Of a DNA stretch of 10,992 nt, positions 1-6,120 are shown in pieces. The DNA is from Rickettsiales bacterium. GTDB taxonomy: Bacteria; Pseudomonadota; Alphaproteobacteria; Rickettsiales; UBA1997. A model generated the notes under the pieces. The model had not been told where the DNA came from. It worked only from the letters and a program-made list of their open reading frames with translations, and searched no databases. Each line of letters opens with the position of its first letter. Positions within the stretch are counted from its first letter, which is position 1. The translations under genes were made by a program, and so were the position numbers. The stretch lies in assembly GCA_031283795.1 (NCBI GenBank), contig JAITBB010000100.1:1-10992 (forward strand), in the 5' to 3' direction.

Positions 1-648
1 GAGTCTCTGGTCATACTAGGCAAATCTGGTGCCGGTAAGTCTGTCCTCCTAAAGAACATATCTACCCTTATGGTGCCGGACAGTGGCAGCATAGAAATAG
101 ATGGAGAGGAAATAACAAATCTGAGTGAGAGTAAAAGGTTTTCACTGATGGACAGATTTGGGTTTCTCTTTCAAAACGGGGCTCTCTTTGATTCCATGAA
201 TGTCTGGGAAAATATAGCTTTTAAACTTCTCTCCAGTAGAAAAGTTAGCAGAGTGGAGGCTAGAAAAATAGCGCTTGAGAAGTTAAAAATCGTAAATCTG
301 GATGATAAAACGGCTGATCTATATCCTAACGAATTGTCGGGGGGTATGCAGAAGAGAGTTGCCCTGGCAAGAGCTATAGCCTGTGATCCGGAAATCATAT
401 TTTTCGATGAACCTACAACGGGACTCGACCCTGTGACGGCTAACAGGATTAACTATCTAATCCTAAAGACAATAGAACTGACTGGAGCGACGGCCATAAC
501 AATAACCCATGATGTGCATTCGGCAGAGCTAATATCCACGAGAATGGTGCTTCTGGATGACGGCAAAATATGCTGGGAAGGCACAAAGGTCAGTCTACAC
601 GAATCTGTTAATGGAAAGATAAACAATTTTGTCAGCGGAATCGAGTGA
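1..648 (+). CDS. mlaF: Mla-type ABC transporter ATP-binding protein, 5' end missing
   Basis: This is the ATPase subunit of an ABC transporter, most like MlaF, which powers phospholipid movement between the inner and outer membranes with MlaE, MlaD and MlaB. The frame is open from base 1, so the true start lies upstream. The Walker A motif GKSGAGKS is encoded at about bases 19-45. The Q-loop region (FGFLFQNGALFDSM) follows, with the FQxGALFDSxxVxxN wording typical of the MlaF/Ttg2A branch. Then come the signature LSGGMQKRVALARAIA, the Walker B/D-loop FFDEPTTGLDP and the H-loop ITITHDV, so all catalytic elements are present. The ATG at base 70 lies after Walker A and cannot be the real start. 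The TGA stop overlaps the GTG start of rlmN. The family call is strong. The exact substrate is less certain because the permease and MCE partners are outside the window. Confidence 0.88.
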   Translation, partial: ESLVILGKSGAGKSVLLKNISTLMVPDSGSIEIDGEEITNLSESKRFSLMDRFGFLFQNGALFDSMNVWENIAFKLLSSRKVSRVEARKIALEKLKIVNLDDKTADLYPNELSGGMQKRVALARAIACDPEIIFFDEPTTGLDPVTANRINYLILKTIELTGATAITITHDVHSAELISTRMVLLDDGKICWEGTKVSLHESVNGKINNFVSGIE

Positions 649-1778
649 AGCAAAACATATTCGACCTTACTCTAGAGGAACTGGAGAACATCCTTGTGAA
701 TGAGTATCATACAAGGCCCTTCGTGGCAAAGCAGGTCTGGAGTTGGCTCTATACTAGAGGATCCAGAGACTTTGAGACCATGAGTGACGTATCTAGGGAC
801 CTAAGAGGTGAAATGTCTAGGCGCTACAGCTGTGACAGACCGTCCTTAGCGGGTGATCTTCTGTCCGAAGATGGCACTAGAAAATGGCTATTGGAACTGA
901 CTGATGGCCAGAGAATAGAGGTTGTATATATTCCATGGGATGATAGAGGGACTCTATGCCTATCATCTCAGGTTGGCTGTGCCATGGGCTGTAAGTTCTG
1001 CAACACCGGTGATCAGGGATTTATTAGGAATTTGGAGACATTTGAGATAGTACAGCAGGTTATTCTAGCTAAAGATTTGCTCAATGAATGGGGTAATAGA
1101 GCTATAGGAGAAGGAAGGAAAATTACAAACATTGTTCTAATGGGAATGGGGGAGCCGCTACTCAACTACGAGCGAGTTATGAAATCCATGGGAATAGTGA
1201 ATGACAGGAATGGTATAGCCTTTTCGAACAGAAGAATAACGCTCTCCACCTGTGGAATAGTGCCAAAGATATATGATTTTAGAAGCGATATGAGATTTAA
1301 TCTAGCCATTTCGCTTCATGCTGCCACAAACGAACTCAGAAAAAAAATAATGCCTATAGCGGAAGCCTATTCCCTAGAGCAACTTATGGAGGCCTGTAGC
1401 CATTACAGCAGGGAGACAGGACACAGACGCGTAACATTCGAATATATAATGATTCTTGATTTTAACGATAGAGCGGAGGATGCCGGGAGACTTATTGGTC
1501 TCGTCAGGAAATATCATATTTCGGCAAAATTTAACCTCATTCCATTTAACAGATGGGAATCCTGCAAATTAGAATGCCAACCATCGACTCCCGATAGGAT
1601 TAGAAAGTTTGCCAAATATATAACCTCAGCGGGTTATCCCTGTCCTGTGAGATTGTCTAGAGGACAGGACATCATGGCAGCCTGTGGCCAACTCAGGAGC
1701 AAACCTGGAAGCACCGTGCCACCAACCTCGACGGAAGGACTCTATTCGGGAGCAGAAACAGTAACTCTCGATTCATAG
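645..1778 (+). CDS. rlmN: RlmN, dual-specificity 23S rRNA/tRNA adenine-C2 methyltransferase
   Basis: This is a radical-SAM enzyme that methylates C2 of A2503 in 23S rRNA and, in characterised members, A37 of some tRNAs. It tunes the peptidyl transferase centre and decoding. The 377-residue product has the radical-SAM triad Cys112, Cys116 and Cys119 (VGCAMGCKFCNTG). It also has the MGMGEPLLNY segment, the RITLSTCGIVPKI and LAISLHA strands, and Cys347 in SRGQDIMAACGQL, which matches the C-terminal cysteine that carries the methyl intermediate. The N-terminal helical part (LEELENILVNEYHTRPF) is normal. The GTG start at 645 gives a GTGA overlap with the preceding ATPase gene, which suggests translational coupling. 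The protein runs about 30 residues past the catalytic cysteine in a Ser/Thr/Pro-rich tail of no recognised function. Identity is near certain; the start is very likely. Confidence 0.95.
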   Translation: MKQNIFDLTLEELENILVNEYHTRPFVAKQVWSWLYTRGSRDFETMSDVSRDLRGEMSRRYSCDRPSLAGDLLSEDGTRKWLLELTDGQRIEVVYIPWDDRGTLCLSSQVGCAMGCKFCNTGDQGFIRNLETFEIVQQVILAKDLLNEWGNRAIGEGRKITNIVLMGMGEPLLNYERVMKSMGIVNDRNGIAFSNRRITLSTCGIVPKIYDFRSDMRFNLAISLHAATNELRKKIMPIAEAYSLEQLMEACSHYSRETGHRRVTFEYIMILDFNDRAEDAGRLIGLVRKYHISAKFNLIPFNRWESCKLECQPSTPDRIRKFAKYITSAGYPCPVRLSRGQDIMAACGQLRSKPGSTVPPTSTEGLYSGAETVTLDS

Positions 1779-1806
1779 AGCAGGGCCACACCAGCGAATA
1801 CCTCAT

Positions 1807-1881
1807 TGGTCCTACAGCGGGACCAGATTGTTGTCAAGTCAACTCCAACCTGTTGGTGGTAAACCAACACTATGTTTGGAG
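1807..1881. other. Two hairpins between convergent rlmN and argR
   Basis: A 6-base stem (TGGTCC 1807-1812 with GGACCA 1820-1825) is followed by a 7-base perfect stem (TGTTGGT 1851-1857 with ACCAACA 1863-1869, 5-base loop). The second is framed by an outer pairing of CTCCAA 1843-1848 with TTGGAG 1876-1881. The site between convergent stops suits a bidirectional transcription end. There is no T-run directly after the stem on either strand, so a canonical intrinsic terminator is not shown. Confidence 0.35.
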
Positions 1882-1910
1882 CCAAGTTTTTCAGTCAGTC
1901 TGGACGATTA

Positions 1911-2354
1911 CTATTTGTCAGGACTCATCATGAACATATCCTTCAGAGTCTGAACCAACTCTTCGATCTGTCCGGCATCTTCAGGCACAACCAGAACAAC
2001 TCCATTGCCAGAGAGGGTCGCTAGAACATTCTTAACGCTTCTCTCATCTATTATCTGTCCTATAAGGTCTGCGGCTCTGTTGTAGGTCTTTATGACCACG
2101 TTGCAGTTGTTATGTTCAATTACTGTGACCATATTTTTAGCCCAACTGCCTATTTCTATAGGCTTGTTGTGGATTATATAGTACATGTCCTTATTCTCGT
2201 CTACAATTTTCACAGCATTCAATTTCTTTAGAATCCTGGATATATTCGACTGTGTAGTCGTAAAACCCTTCTTCAGCAAAATTTCCGTGAGCTCATACTG
2301 AGTCTTGATCTTATTGCTATGCACAAGGTTCTTTATAATAAATTCTAGCTTCAT
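1911..2354 (-). CDS. argR: ArgR-family transcriptional repressor with altered arginine site
   Basis: The 147-residue protein has ArgR architecture. An N-terminal winged helix-turn-helix spans about residues 1-65 (QYELTEILLKKGF, then recognition helix QSNISRILKKLNAVK). A C-terminal oligomerisation and ligand domain spans about 75-141 (AADLIGQIIDERSVKNVLATLSG, ending LVQTLKDMF). Classical ArgR binds arginine as a hexamer and represses arginine genes. In the family the C-terminal loop reads GDD and the two aspartates contact arginine; here residues 116-118 are G-N-G. The ligand may therefore be changed or lost. Length is close to the usual 150-156. The start is supported by a strong Shine-Dalgarno (AGGAAGGG, plus-strand 2357-2364) just before the ATG. 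No arginine gene is adjacent. The gene faces rlmN and has a long gap upstream. The family call is solid, the regulon unknown. Confidence 0.85.
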   Translation of the reverse strand: MKLEFIIKNLVHSNKIKTQYELTEILLKKGFTTTQSNISRILKKLNAVKIVDENKDMYYIIHNKPIEIGSWAKNMVTVIEHNNCNVVIKTYNRAADLIGQIIDERSVKNVLATLSGNGVVLVVPEDAGQIEELVQTLKDMFMMSPDK

Positions 2355-2374
2355 TGCCCTTCCTATTTAAAAAG

Positions 2375-2403
2375 ATATTAATAACGTTTCCCTCTTTTTC
2401 CAA
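2375..2403 (-). promoter_or_regulatory. Candidate argR promoter
   Basis: On the minus strand TTGGAA (plus 2398-2403) and TAATAT (plus 2375-2380) stand 17 bases apart. Each matches 4 of 6 sigma-70 consensus bases. Transcription would start only a few bases before the argR Shine-Dalgarno. The match is moderate in AT-rich DNA, so it is only a candidate. Confidence 0.3.
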
Positions 2404-2410
2404 AAGGGGG
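2390..2410. repeat. Inverted repeat over the candidate argR -35 region
   Basis: CCCTCTTTT (2390-2398) can pair with AAAAGGGGG (2402-2410) as a 9-base stem with one T-G pair and a 3-base loop. It overlaps the candidate -35 element of argR, so it could be an operator or an RNA hairpin. It does not match the classical E. coli ARG box as I know it. Confidence 0.35.
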
Positions 2411-2583
2411 CTTTTGCTCTCTATGGAAAAATATATTATCAGCAACGATATTTATACACCATTTTTTTTCAAAAGTAAATAGCAAATAACTTTTTTATTG
2501 CTACTCATTATTTACTAGAGAACTGGGGCCTCTCTGTATTTCCATTGCCCGCTATGGCACTAGACTCTAAGTAAATATAATTT

Positions 2584-2778
2584 TTATCCGCTCCAGAATA
2601 GTCCCTGGCCACGGATTCCGGTCACCGAATCTAGACAAAAATACCTGATTATTTCTATAATTTCATGATTTTCTAGAGTATTATATTCTATAATCCCAAA
2701 TTTATTGCTGTACATGACTATATCAGAATTCCACGGAAAATAATAGCCAATTATTTCTGCTCTATACCGGATCCAGCT
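2584..2778 (-). pseudogene. Possible gene remnant, unrecognised
   Basis: Minus-strand codons stay open for 64 residues between a TAG at plus 2779-2781 and a TAA at 2584-2586. The translation looks protein-like (for example SNKFGIIEYNTLENHEIIEI), with few rare-looking residues. The only ATG, at plus 2713-2715, is deep inside and lacks a Shine-Dalgarno. Another short open piece lies just upstream in a different frame (ending GGISLELDPV), as expected if a gene had broken by frameshift. I do not recognise the family. It could equally be chance in AT-rich DNA. Confidence 0.15.
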
Positions 2779-3128
2779 CTAAGCTAATCCCCCCATGGCG
2801 AAAAGTCAATTCAGAGGTTGGTTTCTCCCGGGCTTATGTATTTGGCTAGTTATCAGTACACCGCCACAGTGTCAACGGAACCCAACTAGCAATATGGCCT
2901 CTTCAGGCTATATGACAGTTGGACGTGAACGACACAGACACCCTAGATCTATTGCGAAAGTATTCTAGATCAACCTAATTTGCCACTGATTAGGAAGGTC
3001 TAAAAAACCTAGTGTCAGCTTTAATTTTAATGGTGTGAACGCGACAATTATACACAGCCAAGGACCCAGTCTATATTTTCTGCGGTAGTATTTTATGTGG
3101 GAAAGACTTTTGCGATAAATCTACTACA

Positions 3129-3866
3129 CTAGACCAAACCCTCAGGAATCTCGAAATTACCAACGACCTCCTGTACATCATCGTCCTCCTCCAATCTCTC
3201 CACCAGCCTAAGTATTGTTGCTGCATTTTCAGCATCGCTAACGGTGATGGTGTTTCTTGGGATCCAGGTAATCTTAGCGGCGTTTGGTTCCCCGAGCTTC
3301 AGTATCATTTTGTCCCTTACAGATATAAAATCACTGGCACCAGTAAAAATACTATGCCACTCACTGGAGCTCTCCACATCGGTAGCGCCAGCCTCTATGG
3401 CTAATTCCAACATTTCTCCTTCGGATATTCTGTTACCCTCATAGCCTATCACGCCTACTCTGTCAAACATATAGGAAACGCTCCCGGTCTCCCCTAGAGA
3501 GCCACCGTTTTTAGTAAAATACGACCTAATGTTTGACACGGTTCTGTTCCTATTCTCCGTCAGAACTTCAATTATCAAAGCCACAGAGCCCGGAGCATAT
3601 CCTTCGTATCTTATCTCCTCATAGTTTTCACCGGCGGCCGGGCTGGAAGCCCTTTTGATGGCCGCCTCTATCTTATCCTTTGGCATGTTTTCTGACTTTG
3701 CCAATATTATGGCATTTCTCAGTCTTGGATTAAAATCTGGATTAGCATCTCCAGACTTGACAGAAACATGTATCTCTCTCTGTATTTTCGTAAAAATCTT
3801 AGACCTTTTGGCGTCCGTTATGCCCTTTTGGTGCTTTGTAGTTGCCCACTTTGAATGTCCCGACAT
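3129..3866 (-). CDS. yebC: YebC/PmpR/TACO1-family protein
   Basis: This 245-residue protein belongs to the YebC/TACO1 family. Members have been described as DNA-binding regulators and, in mitochondria and some bacteria, as ribosome-associated factors that help translation of difficult sequences. It begins with the family hallmark GHSKWATTKHQKG. It continues with the conserved helical block (NAIILAKSENMPKDKIEAAIKRA), the central segment YEGYAPGSVALIIEVLTENRNRT with FTKNGGSLGETGSVSYMF, and the usual acidic C-terminus. The frame is open another 35 codons upstream to an ATG at 3971. That extension lacks family similarity, and the conserved N-terminus starts exactly at the ATG ending at 3866, so I choose 3866. 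No strong Shine-Dalgarno precedes it. The length is normal for the family. The gene is divergent from the small secreted-protein gene at 4064. Confidence 0.93.
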   Translation of the reverse strand: MSGHSKWATTKHQKGITDAKRSKIFTKIQREIHVSVKSGDANPDFNPRLRNAIILAKSENMPKDKIEAAIKRASSPAAGENYEEIRYEGYAPGSVALIIEVLTENRNRTVSNIRSYFTKNGGSLGETGSVSYMFDRVGVIGYEGNRISEGEMLELAIEAGATDVESSSEWHSIFTGASDFISVRDKMILKLGEPNAAKITWIPRNTITVSDAENAATILRLVERLEEDDDVQEVVGNFEIPEGLV

Positions 3867-4063
3867 TTTCTGGTACTGTCTGTGAATAAATACAGTGTCC
3901 ATGGTTATTCGTTTGGGAGAAAAAATCAAGCCAGAGTTTTCACAGTGGAGACTGCCGTGCAGGATCGCCATGGTTTTTTGCTTCGGTTATATCGTGATGA
4001 ACCTCTTGCTTTTTTTAAAGAAAGATTTATTACAACCATCAGTTGCGAATTAGTGATTTGTAT

Positions 4064-4399
4064 ATGAGAAAGCTGTTTTTTCTAACGGTAATAGTGCCTC
4101 TGCTGATTGCGGGCAGTTCCTTCGCGTCGAGCGAGTATGAGATTTCTAAGGTTAAAGACAATATTTCTGAACTCGATAGGGCAGTGATACAACCCTTCAG
4201 GAGCTTCGGATCGTATGGAGCAGCGCATGTTGATTCTAGTTTGAGTCCAAATTATTTTACTAGCGCCGACAGTTGGCTGCGTGCTGTTAGACAAGAAAGA
4301 GATAGACAAGCGTCCAAGCTAAAAGATATGAAAAATGAGCTTAAGAAAACAAGCGGTGGCTCAACAGGGTCGTCTGACGACATATGTATTGTGCAGTAG
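4064..4399 (+). CDS. Small predicted secreted protein, unknown function
   Basis: The 111-residue product is not recognised. It starts with a clear Sec signal peptide: a basic MRK, a hydrophobic core FFLTVIVPLLIAG and a likely signal peptidase I site after Ala21 (SSFA|SSEYE). No lipobox is seen, so a soluble periplasmic or exported product is likely. The mature part is charged. A helix-prone stretch at about residues 68-95 (WLRAVRQERDRQASKLKDM) could form a short coiled coil, followed by a Gly/Ser linker and one cysteine near the C-terminus. A TTG at 4043 is in frame, but ATG 4064 sits right before the signal peptide and is preferred; the Shine-Dalgarno is weak. A strong terminator overlaps the stop codon, which supports a real single-gene transcript. 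Confidence 0.65.
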   Translation: MRKLFFLTVIVPLLIAGSSFASSEYEISKVKDNISELDRAVIQPFRSFGSYGAAHVDSSLSPNYFTSADSWLRAVRQERDRQASKLKDMKNELKKTSGGSTGSSDDICIVQ

Positions 4400-4436
4400 A
4401 TGTGATATCACCCTTCGTCATCTGCTGTTGTTTTTT
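4394..4436 (+). terminator. Intrinsic terminator overlapping the stop codon of the 4064 gene
   Basis: CAGTAGATG (4394-4402) pairs with CATCTGCTG (4419-4427) in a 9-base stem with one T-G wobble. A T-rich tract follows directly (TTGTTTTTT, 4428-4436). The stem's left arm contains the TAG stop at 4397-4399. The loop holds a further small palindrome, GTGATATCAC. This is the clearest Rho-independent terminator in the window. Confidence 0.8.
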
Positions 4437-4757
4437 ACCATCATCATACTAGCGGCAGGTGGTGTGTGACTACAGAAACCGTCTTCGAAGCTGCTTCGAT
4501 TCCGCAATGCCTCACTTCTGACCCCATGACCCATCGGGAGAGTCGCCTCGCAGGGGGCCTTCACGAGATTTTAGCTGTACTGAAGAAAGACGCTAGGACT
4601 GTGACTGTGGTTATTCGCCGGTGTTTTCAGCTATGACATAGATAGGTAAGGTTCTGTGGCCAATGGCAACTGGTTAAACTCAATCTTATTGACCTTACCT
4701 AATTCATTTGGGTAACCGGGCTGGCCAAGTGGCCATGAAACTCTAAGAAGGGAGGTT
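4437..4757. other. Intergenic region rich in hairpins, no gene seen
   Basis: About 320 bases separate the terminator from the convergent gene ending at 4758. Parts look GC-richer than the flanks. Inverted repeats include TCGAAGC/GCTTCGA (4485-4499, single-base centre), a perfect 10-base pair TAGGTAAGGT (4643-4652) with ACCTTACCTA (4692-4701) enclosing a small CAAT/ATTG hairpin, and TGGCC/GGCCA near 4723-4736. All frames are short or look non-coding. A structured RNA or the decayed remains of a gene would fit. I do not recognise SRP RNA, tmRNA, 6S or RNase P signatures. Confidence 0.4.
4643..4701. repeat. 10-base perfect inverted repeat with 39-base loop
   Basis: TAGGTAAGGT at 4643-4652 is the exact reverse complement of ACCTTACCTA at 4692-4701. 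The interior can form a small CAAT-CTT-ATTG hairpin at 4681-4691. It lies downstream of the stop of the minus-strand gene at 4758, so it may fold at that transcript's 3' end. No T-run follows on either strand. Confidence 0.5.
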
Positions 4758-5267
4758 CTATTCGTTGTCCGGATAAATTTGATTGGGATCGGGGACTCCT
4801 TTAATATCATATAACTCTCCGCCATCACAGTTTCTGTGGTGGAGTATTTCCATGGCCAATGTGGTAAGTGTTGGTCCACCAACGTTTAGTCTTTCAGCAC
4901 TTTCACTAGTGTCCTCTTCTTTCCCAGTCTCTTCGTCCTTCAGAAACATAAAATGAACCCCTGCAAAATCCCGGTACTGAGCTGGAACAGGCGAATTATC
5001 AAAAATAAAGTTATCTATCTTTTTAGTAATATCCGATTGTCCAATGGAATCAGTTTCTTCTATTTCTCTGAGCTGCCTCATCAAAAACGACCCGAGAATC
5101 CTAATTTCCAGTCCCGGCTCAATGTTACTAACGCTATAGAGAAAGAAAGCTCCTGCATGTAGAGCAACCGCTCTAAACACTCCATTCAACAATTCCATAT
5201 CTTCTCCGGTATATCGTTCATCATTGGGATTTGGCAGCATATTTCGTGTGTAGTCAATGTGATCCAT
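4758..5267 (-). CDS. Hypothetical acidic protein, unrecognised
   Basis: The 169-residue product matches no family I recognise. It is rich in Asp and Glu, with a mildly hydrophobic segment near residues 28-50 (FRAVALHAGAFFLYSVSNI). A charged central part follows (REIEETDSIGQSDITKKID), then an acidic linker (KDEETGKEEDTSESAER). There is no signal peptide and no strong membrane helix, so it is probably cytoplasmic or exported by a system that does not use Sec. The ATG at 5267 has only a weak purine stretch (AGGGA) about 11 bases upstream. The coding call rests on length and on natural-looking composition. A short palindromic element (GGTTATTAACC, 5288-5298) stands just upstream and could be its operator. 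It sits among other unrecognised genes. Confidence 0.5.
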   Translation of the reverse strand: MDHIDYTRNMLPNPNDERYTGEDMELLNGVFRAVALHAGAFFLYSVSNIEPGLEIRILGSFLMRQLREIEETDSIGQSDITKKIDNFIFDNSPVPAQYRDFAGVHFMFLKDEETGKEEDTSESAERLNVGGPTLTTLAMEILHHRNCDGGELYDIKGVPDPNQIYPDNE

Positions 5268-5280
5268 AAGCGATTTCCCT

Positions 5281-5302
5281 ATAAGGGGGTTATTAACCTT
5301 AT
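5281..5302. promoter_or_regulatory. Palindromic element upstream of the 4758-5267 gene
   Basis: ATAAGG (5281-5286) and CCTTAT (5297-5302) form an inverted repeat that encloses part of a second one, GGTTA-T-TAACC (5288-5298). The element lies between the small secreted gene (ending 5312) and the ATG at 5267 of the next minus-strand gene. It could be a repressor site or a weak hairpin. Confidence 0.25.
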
Positions 5303-5311
5303 TATTAAATT

Positions 5312-5515
5312 CTAGTAAAGCCCTGCTACCAGCTTCTTCAGTGCCGTCAGAAATCTAGAATGTACTCCTCTGGGGCAAGCATTCTTTTTGAAATATGATT
5401 TACCTAGCACCTCAATAACCCTATTTTCCTCGCTACATCTGGCCGGAGTGGAAGAGAGGAGAATGATTGCAGTTATTGCGAACAGACACAATAATTTTTT
5501 TCCATATCGTTTCAC
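5312..5515 (-). CDS. Small predicted secreted protein with signal peptide
   Basis: The 67-residue product has a convincing signal peptide: basic MKRYGKK, then the hydrophobic core LLCLFAITAIILLSS, then a cleavage region near TPARCSEE. The remaining 40 residues are basic and carry two cysteines (27 and 47) that could form a disulphide. No family is recognised. The start is GTG at plus 5515-5513. No clear Shine-Dalgarno is visible, but a perfect minus-strand TATAAT lies at plus 5533-5538, so transcription would begin very close to the start codon. The signal peptide makes chance unlikely. It may sit in one transcript with the 4758-5267 gene, 44 bases downstream. Confidence 0.5.
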   Translation of the reverse strand: MKRYGKKLLCLFAITAIILLSSTPARCSEENRVIEVLGKSYFKKNACPRGVHSRFLTALKKLVAGLY

Positions 5516-5532
5516 AATATTGTATGTGGTTT

Positions 5533-5538
5533 ATTATA
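5533..5538 (-). promoter_or_regulatory. Perfect -10 box before the small secreted-protein gene
   Basis: The minus strand reads TATAAT, a 6/6 sigma-70 -10 match, 17 bases ahead of the GTG at 5515. The best -35 is TTGCAT with a short 15-base spacer, so the promoter is only partly supported. Confidence 0.4.
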
Positions 5539-5667
5539 CACAAAAAAAGCTACATGCAAGTACGCATCAGACTACCTATCCCAGTGCCAGGGTAGTGGAA
5601 AATATAGATTTGTGGGCTAATATCACAGTGATTTCGTTCTAGTGGTACCGACGGGGGTTTACAGTAT

Positions 5668-5672
5668 GAGGA
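5668..5672 (+). promoter_or_regulatory. Ribosome binding site that sets the lptC-like start
   Basis: GAGGA at 5668-5672 lies 7 bases before the ATG at 5680. An in-frame TTG at 5674 would leave a spacing of 1 base, so ATG 5680 is chosen. Confidence 0.65.
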
Positions 5673-5679
5673 ATTGTCT

Positions 5680-6120
5680 ATGAACAGAGAGGATACGAGA
5701 AACTACGCTATGGTGAAGAAACATCTAGGCATATATGCAACATTGGCCAAATCTCTACGCTATGTCCTCGTATTTTTCCAGTTCTATGTGGCGCTTCTGC
5801 TCTTTGGAAATTCATTTAGATGGAAGATGTATATGTCAAAGCGTACAGTAGTCAACCCCATGGAGGATGTGGTTCTGGGGCCGATTCTGCAGATTAGCGG
5901 AAGGAATATGGGTTTTATCCATATGATTGGCAGAGAGGCCAGAAGGGACCCGGGTAACAATAGACTTATAAGAATCGATGAGGTTACGATAGGTTCCAGT
6001 GGTTTTACCTGCAAAGCAGGCGAGGGCTACTTTGATCTGGACAGGAACGAGATCCGTCTTTTGGACAGACCTGAGCTATTTATAAAAAATCCTAGTTCTG
6101 GGAGTCCTCCGGGCCTCTAA
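5680..6120 (+). CDS. LptC-like single-pass envelope protein
   Basis: The 146-residue product has a charged N-terminus and one membrane segment at about residues 27-45 (YVLVFFQFYVALLLFG). A predicted beta-rich periplasmic part follows. The part with strands such as PILQISGRNMGFIHMIGREA, then FTCKAGEGYFDLDRNEIRLL, resembles the LptC/OstA-type fold, in which short strands with Gly/Asp turns alternate. LptC links the LptBFG transporter to the LptA bridge in lipopolysaccharide export. LptC proteins are usually about 190-220 residues, so this copy is short and seems to lack later strands. If the organism makes little or no lipopolysaccharide, it may serve another envelope role. The start is set by GAGGA seven bases before ATG 5680. 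The 3' end overlaps the convergent esterase gene by 29 bases. The family call is moderate. Confidence 0.55.
   Translation: MNREDTRNYAMVKKHLGIYATLAKSLRYVLVFFQFYVALLLFGNSFRWKMYMSKRTVVNPMEDVVLGPILQISGRNMGFIHMIGREARRDPGNNRLIRIDEVTIGSSGFTCKAGEGYFDLDRNEIRLLDRPELFIKNPSSGSPPGL

Larger units (their letters stand above)
2365..3128. other. Long intergenic region, no convincing gene
   Basis: About 760 bases lie between the argR start and the yebC stop, both on the minus strand. The argR promoter region is at the left end. A T8 run and several AT-rich blocks follow. CTAG is frequent here. One short minus-strand open stretch at 2584-2778 may be a gene remnant (listed separately). GCTAGTT (2845-2851) and AACTAGC (2884-2890) form a 7-base inverted repeat around a smaller ACAC/GTGT pairing. 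A perfect TTGACA stands on the minus strand (plus 2870-2875) but lacks a good -10 partner. I recognise no tRNA, rRNA, riboswitch or CRISPR. Confidence 0.5.

Noticed and set aside
2795..2968. Plus-strand ORF of 57 codons from ATG 2795, with a hydrophobic N-terminal part
   Set aside because: No Shine-Dalgarno, composition unlike the real genes, an odd mix of Arg/His/Pro in the second half, and no recognised similarity.
3867..3971. 35-codon upstream extension of yebC
   Set aside because: The conserved YebC N-terminus begins exactly at the ATG ending at 3866, and the extension has no family similarity.
4631..4882. Minus-strand ORF of 83 codons overlapping the 4758-5267 gene
   Set aside because: It overlaps a longer frame of better composition and runs through the hairpin region; no Shine-Dalgarno is visible.
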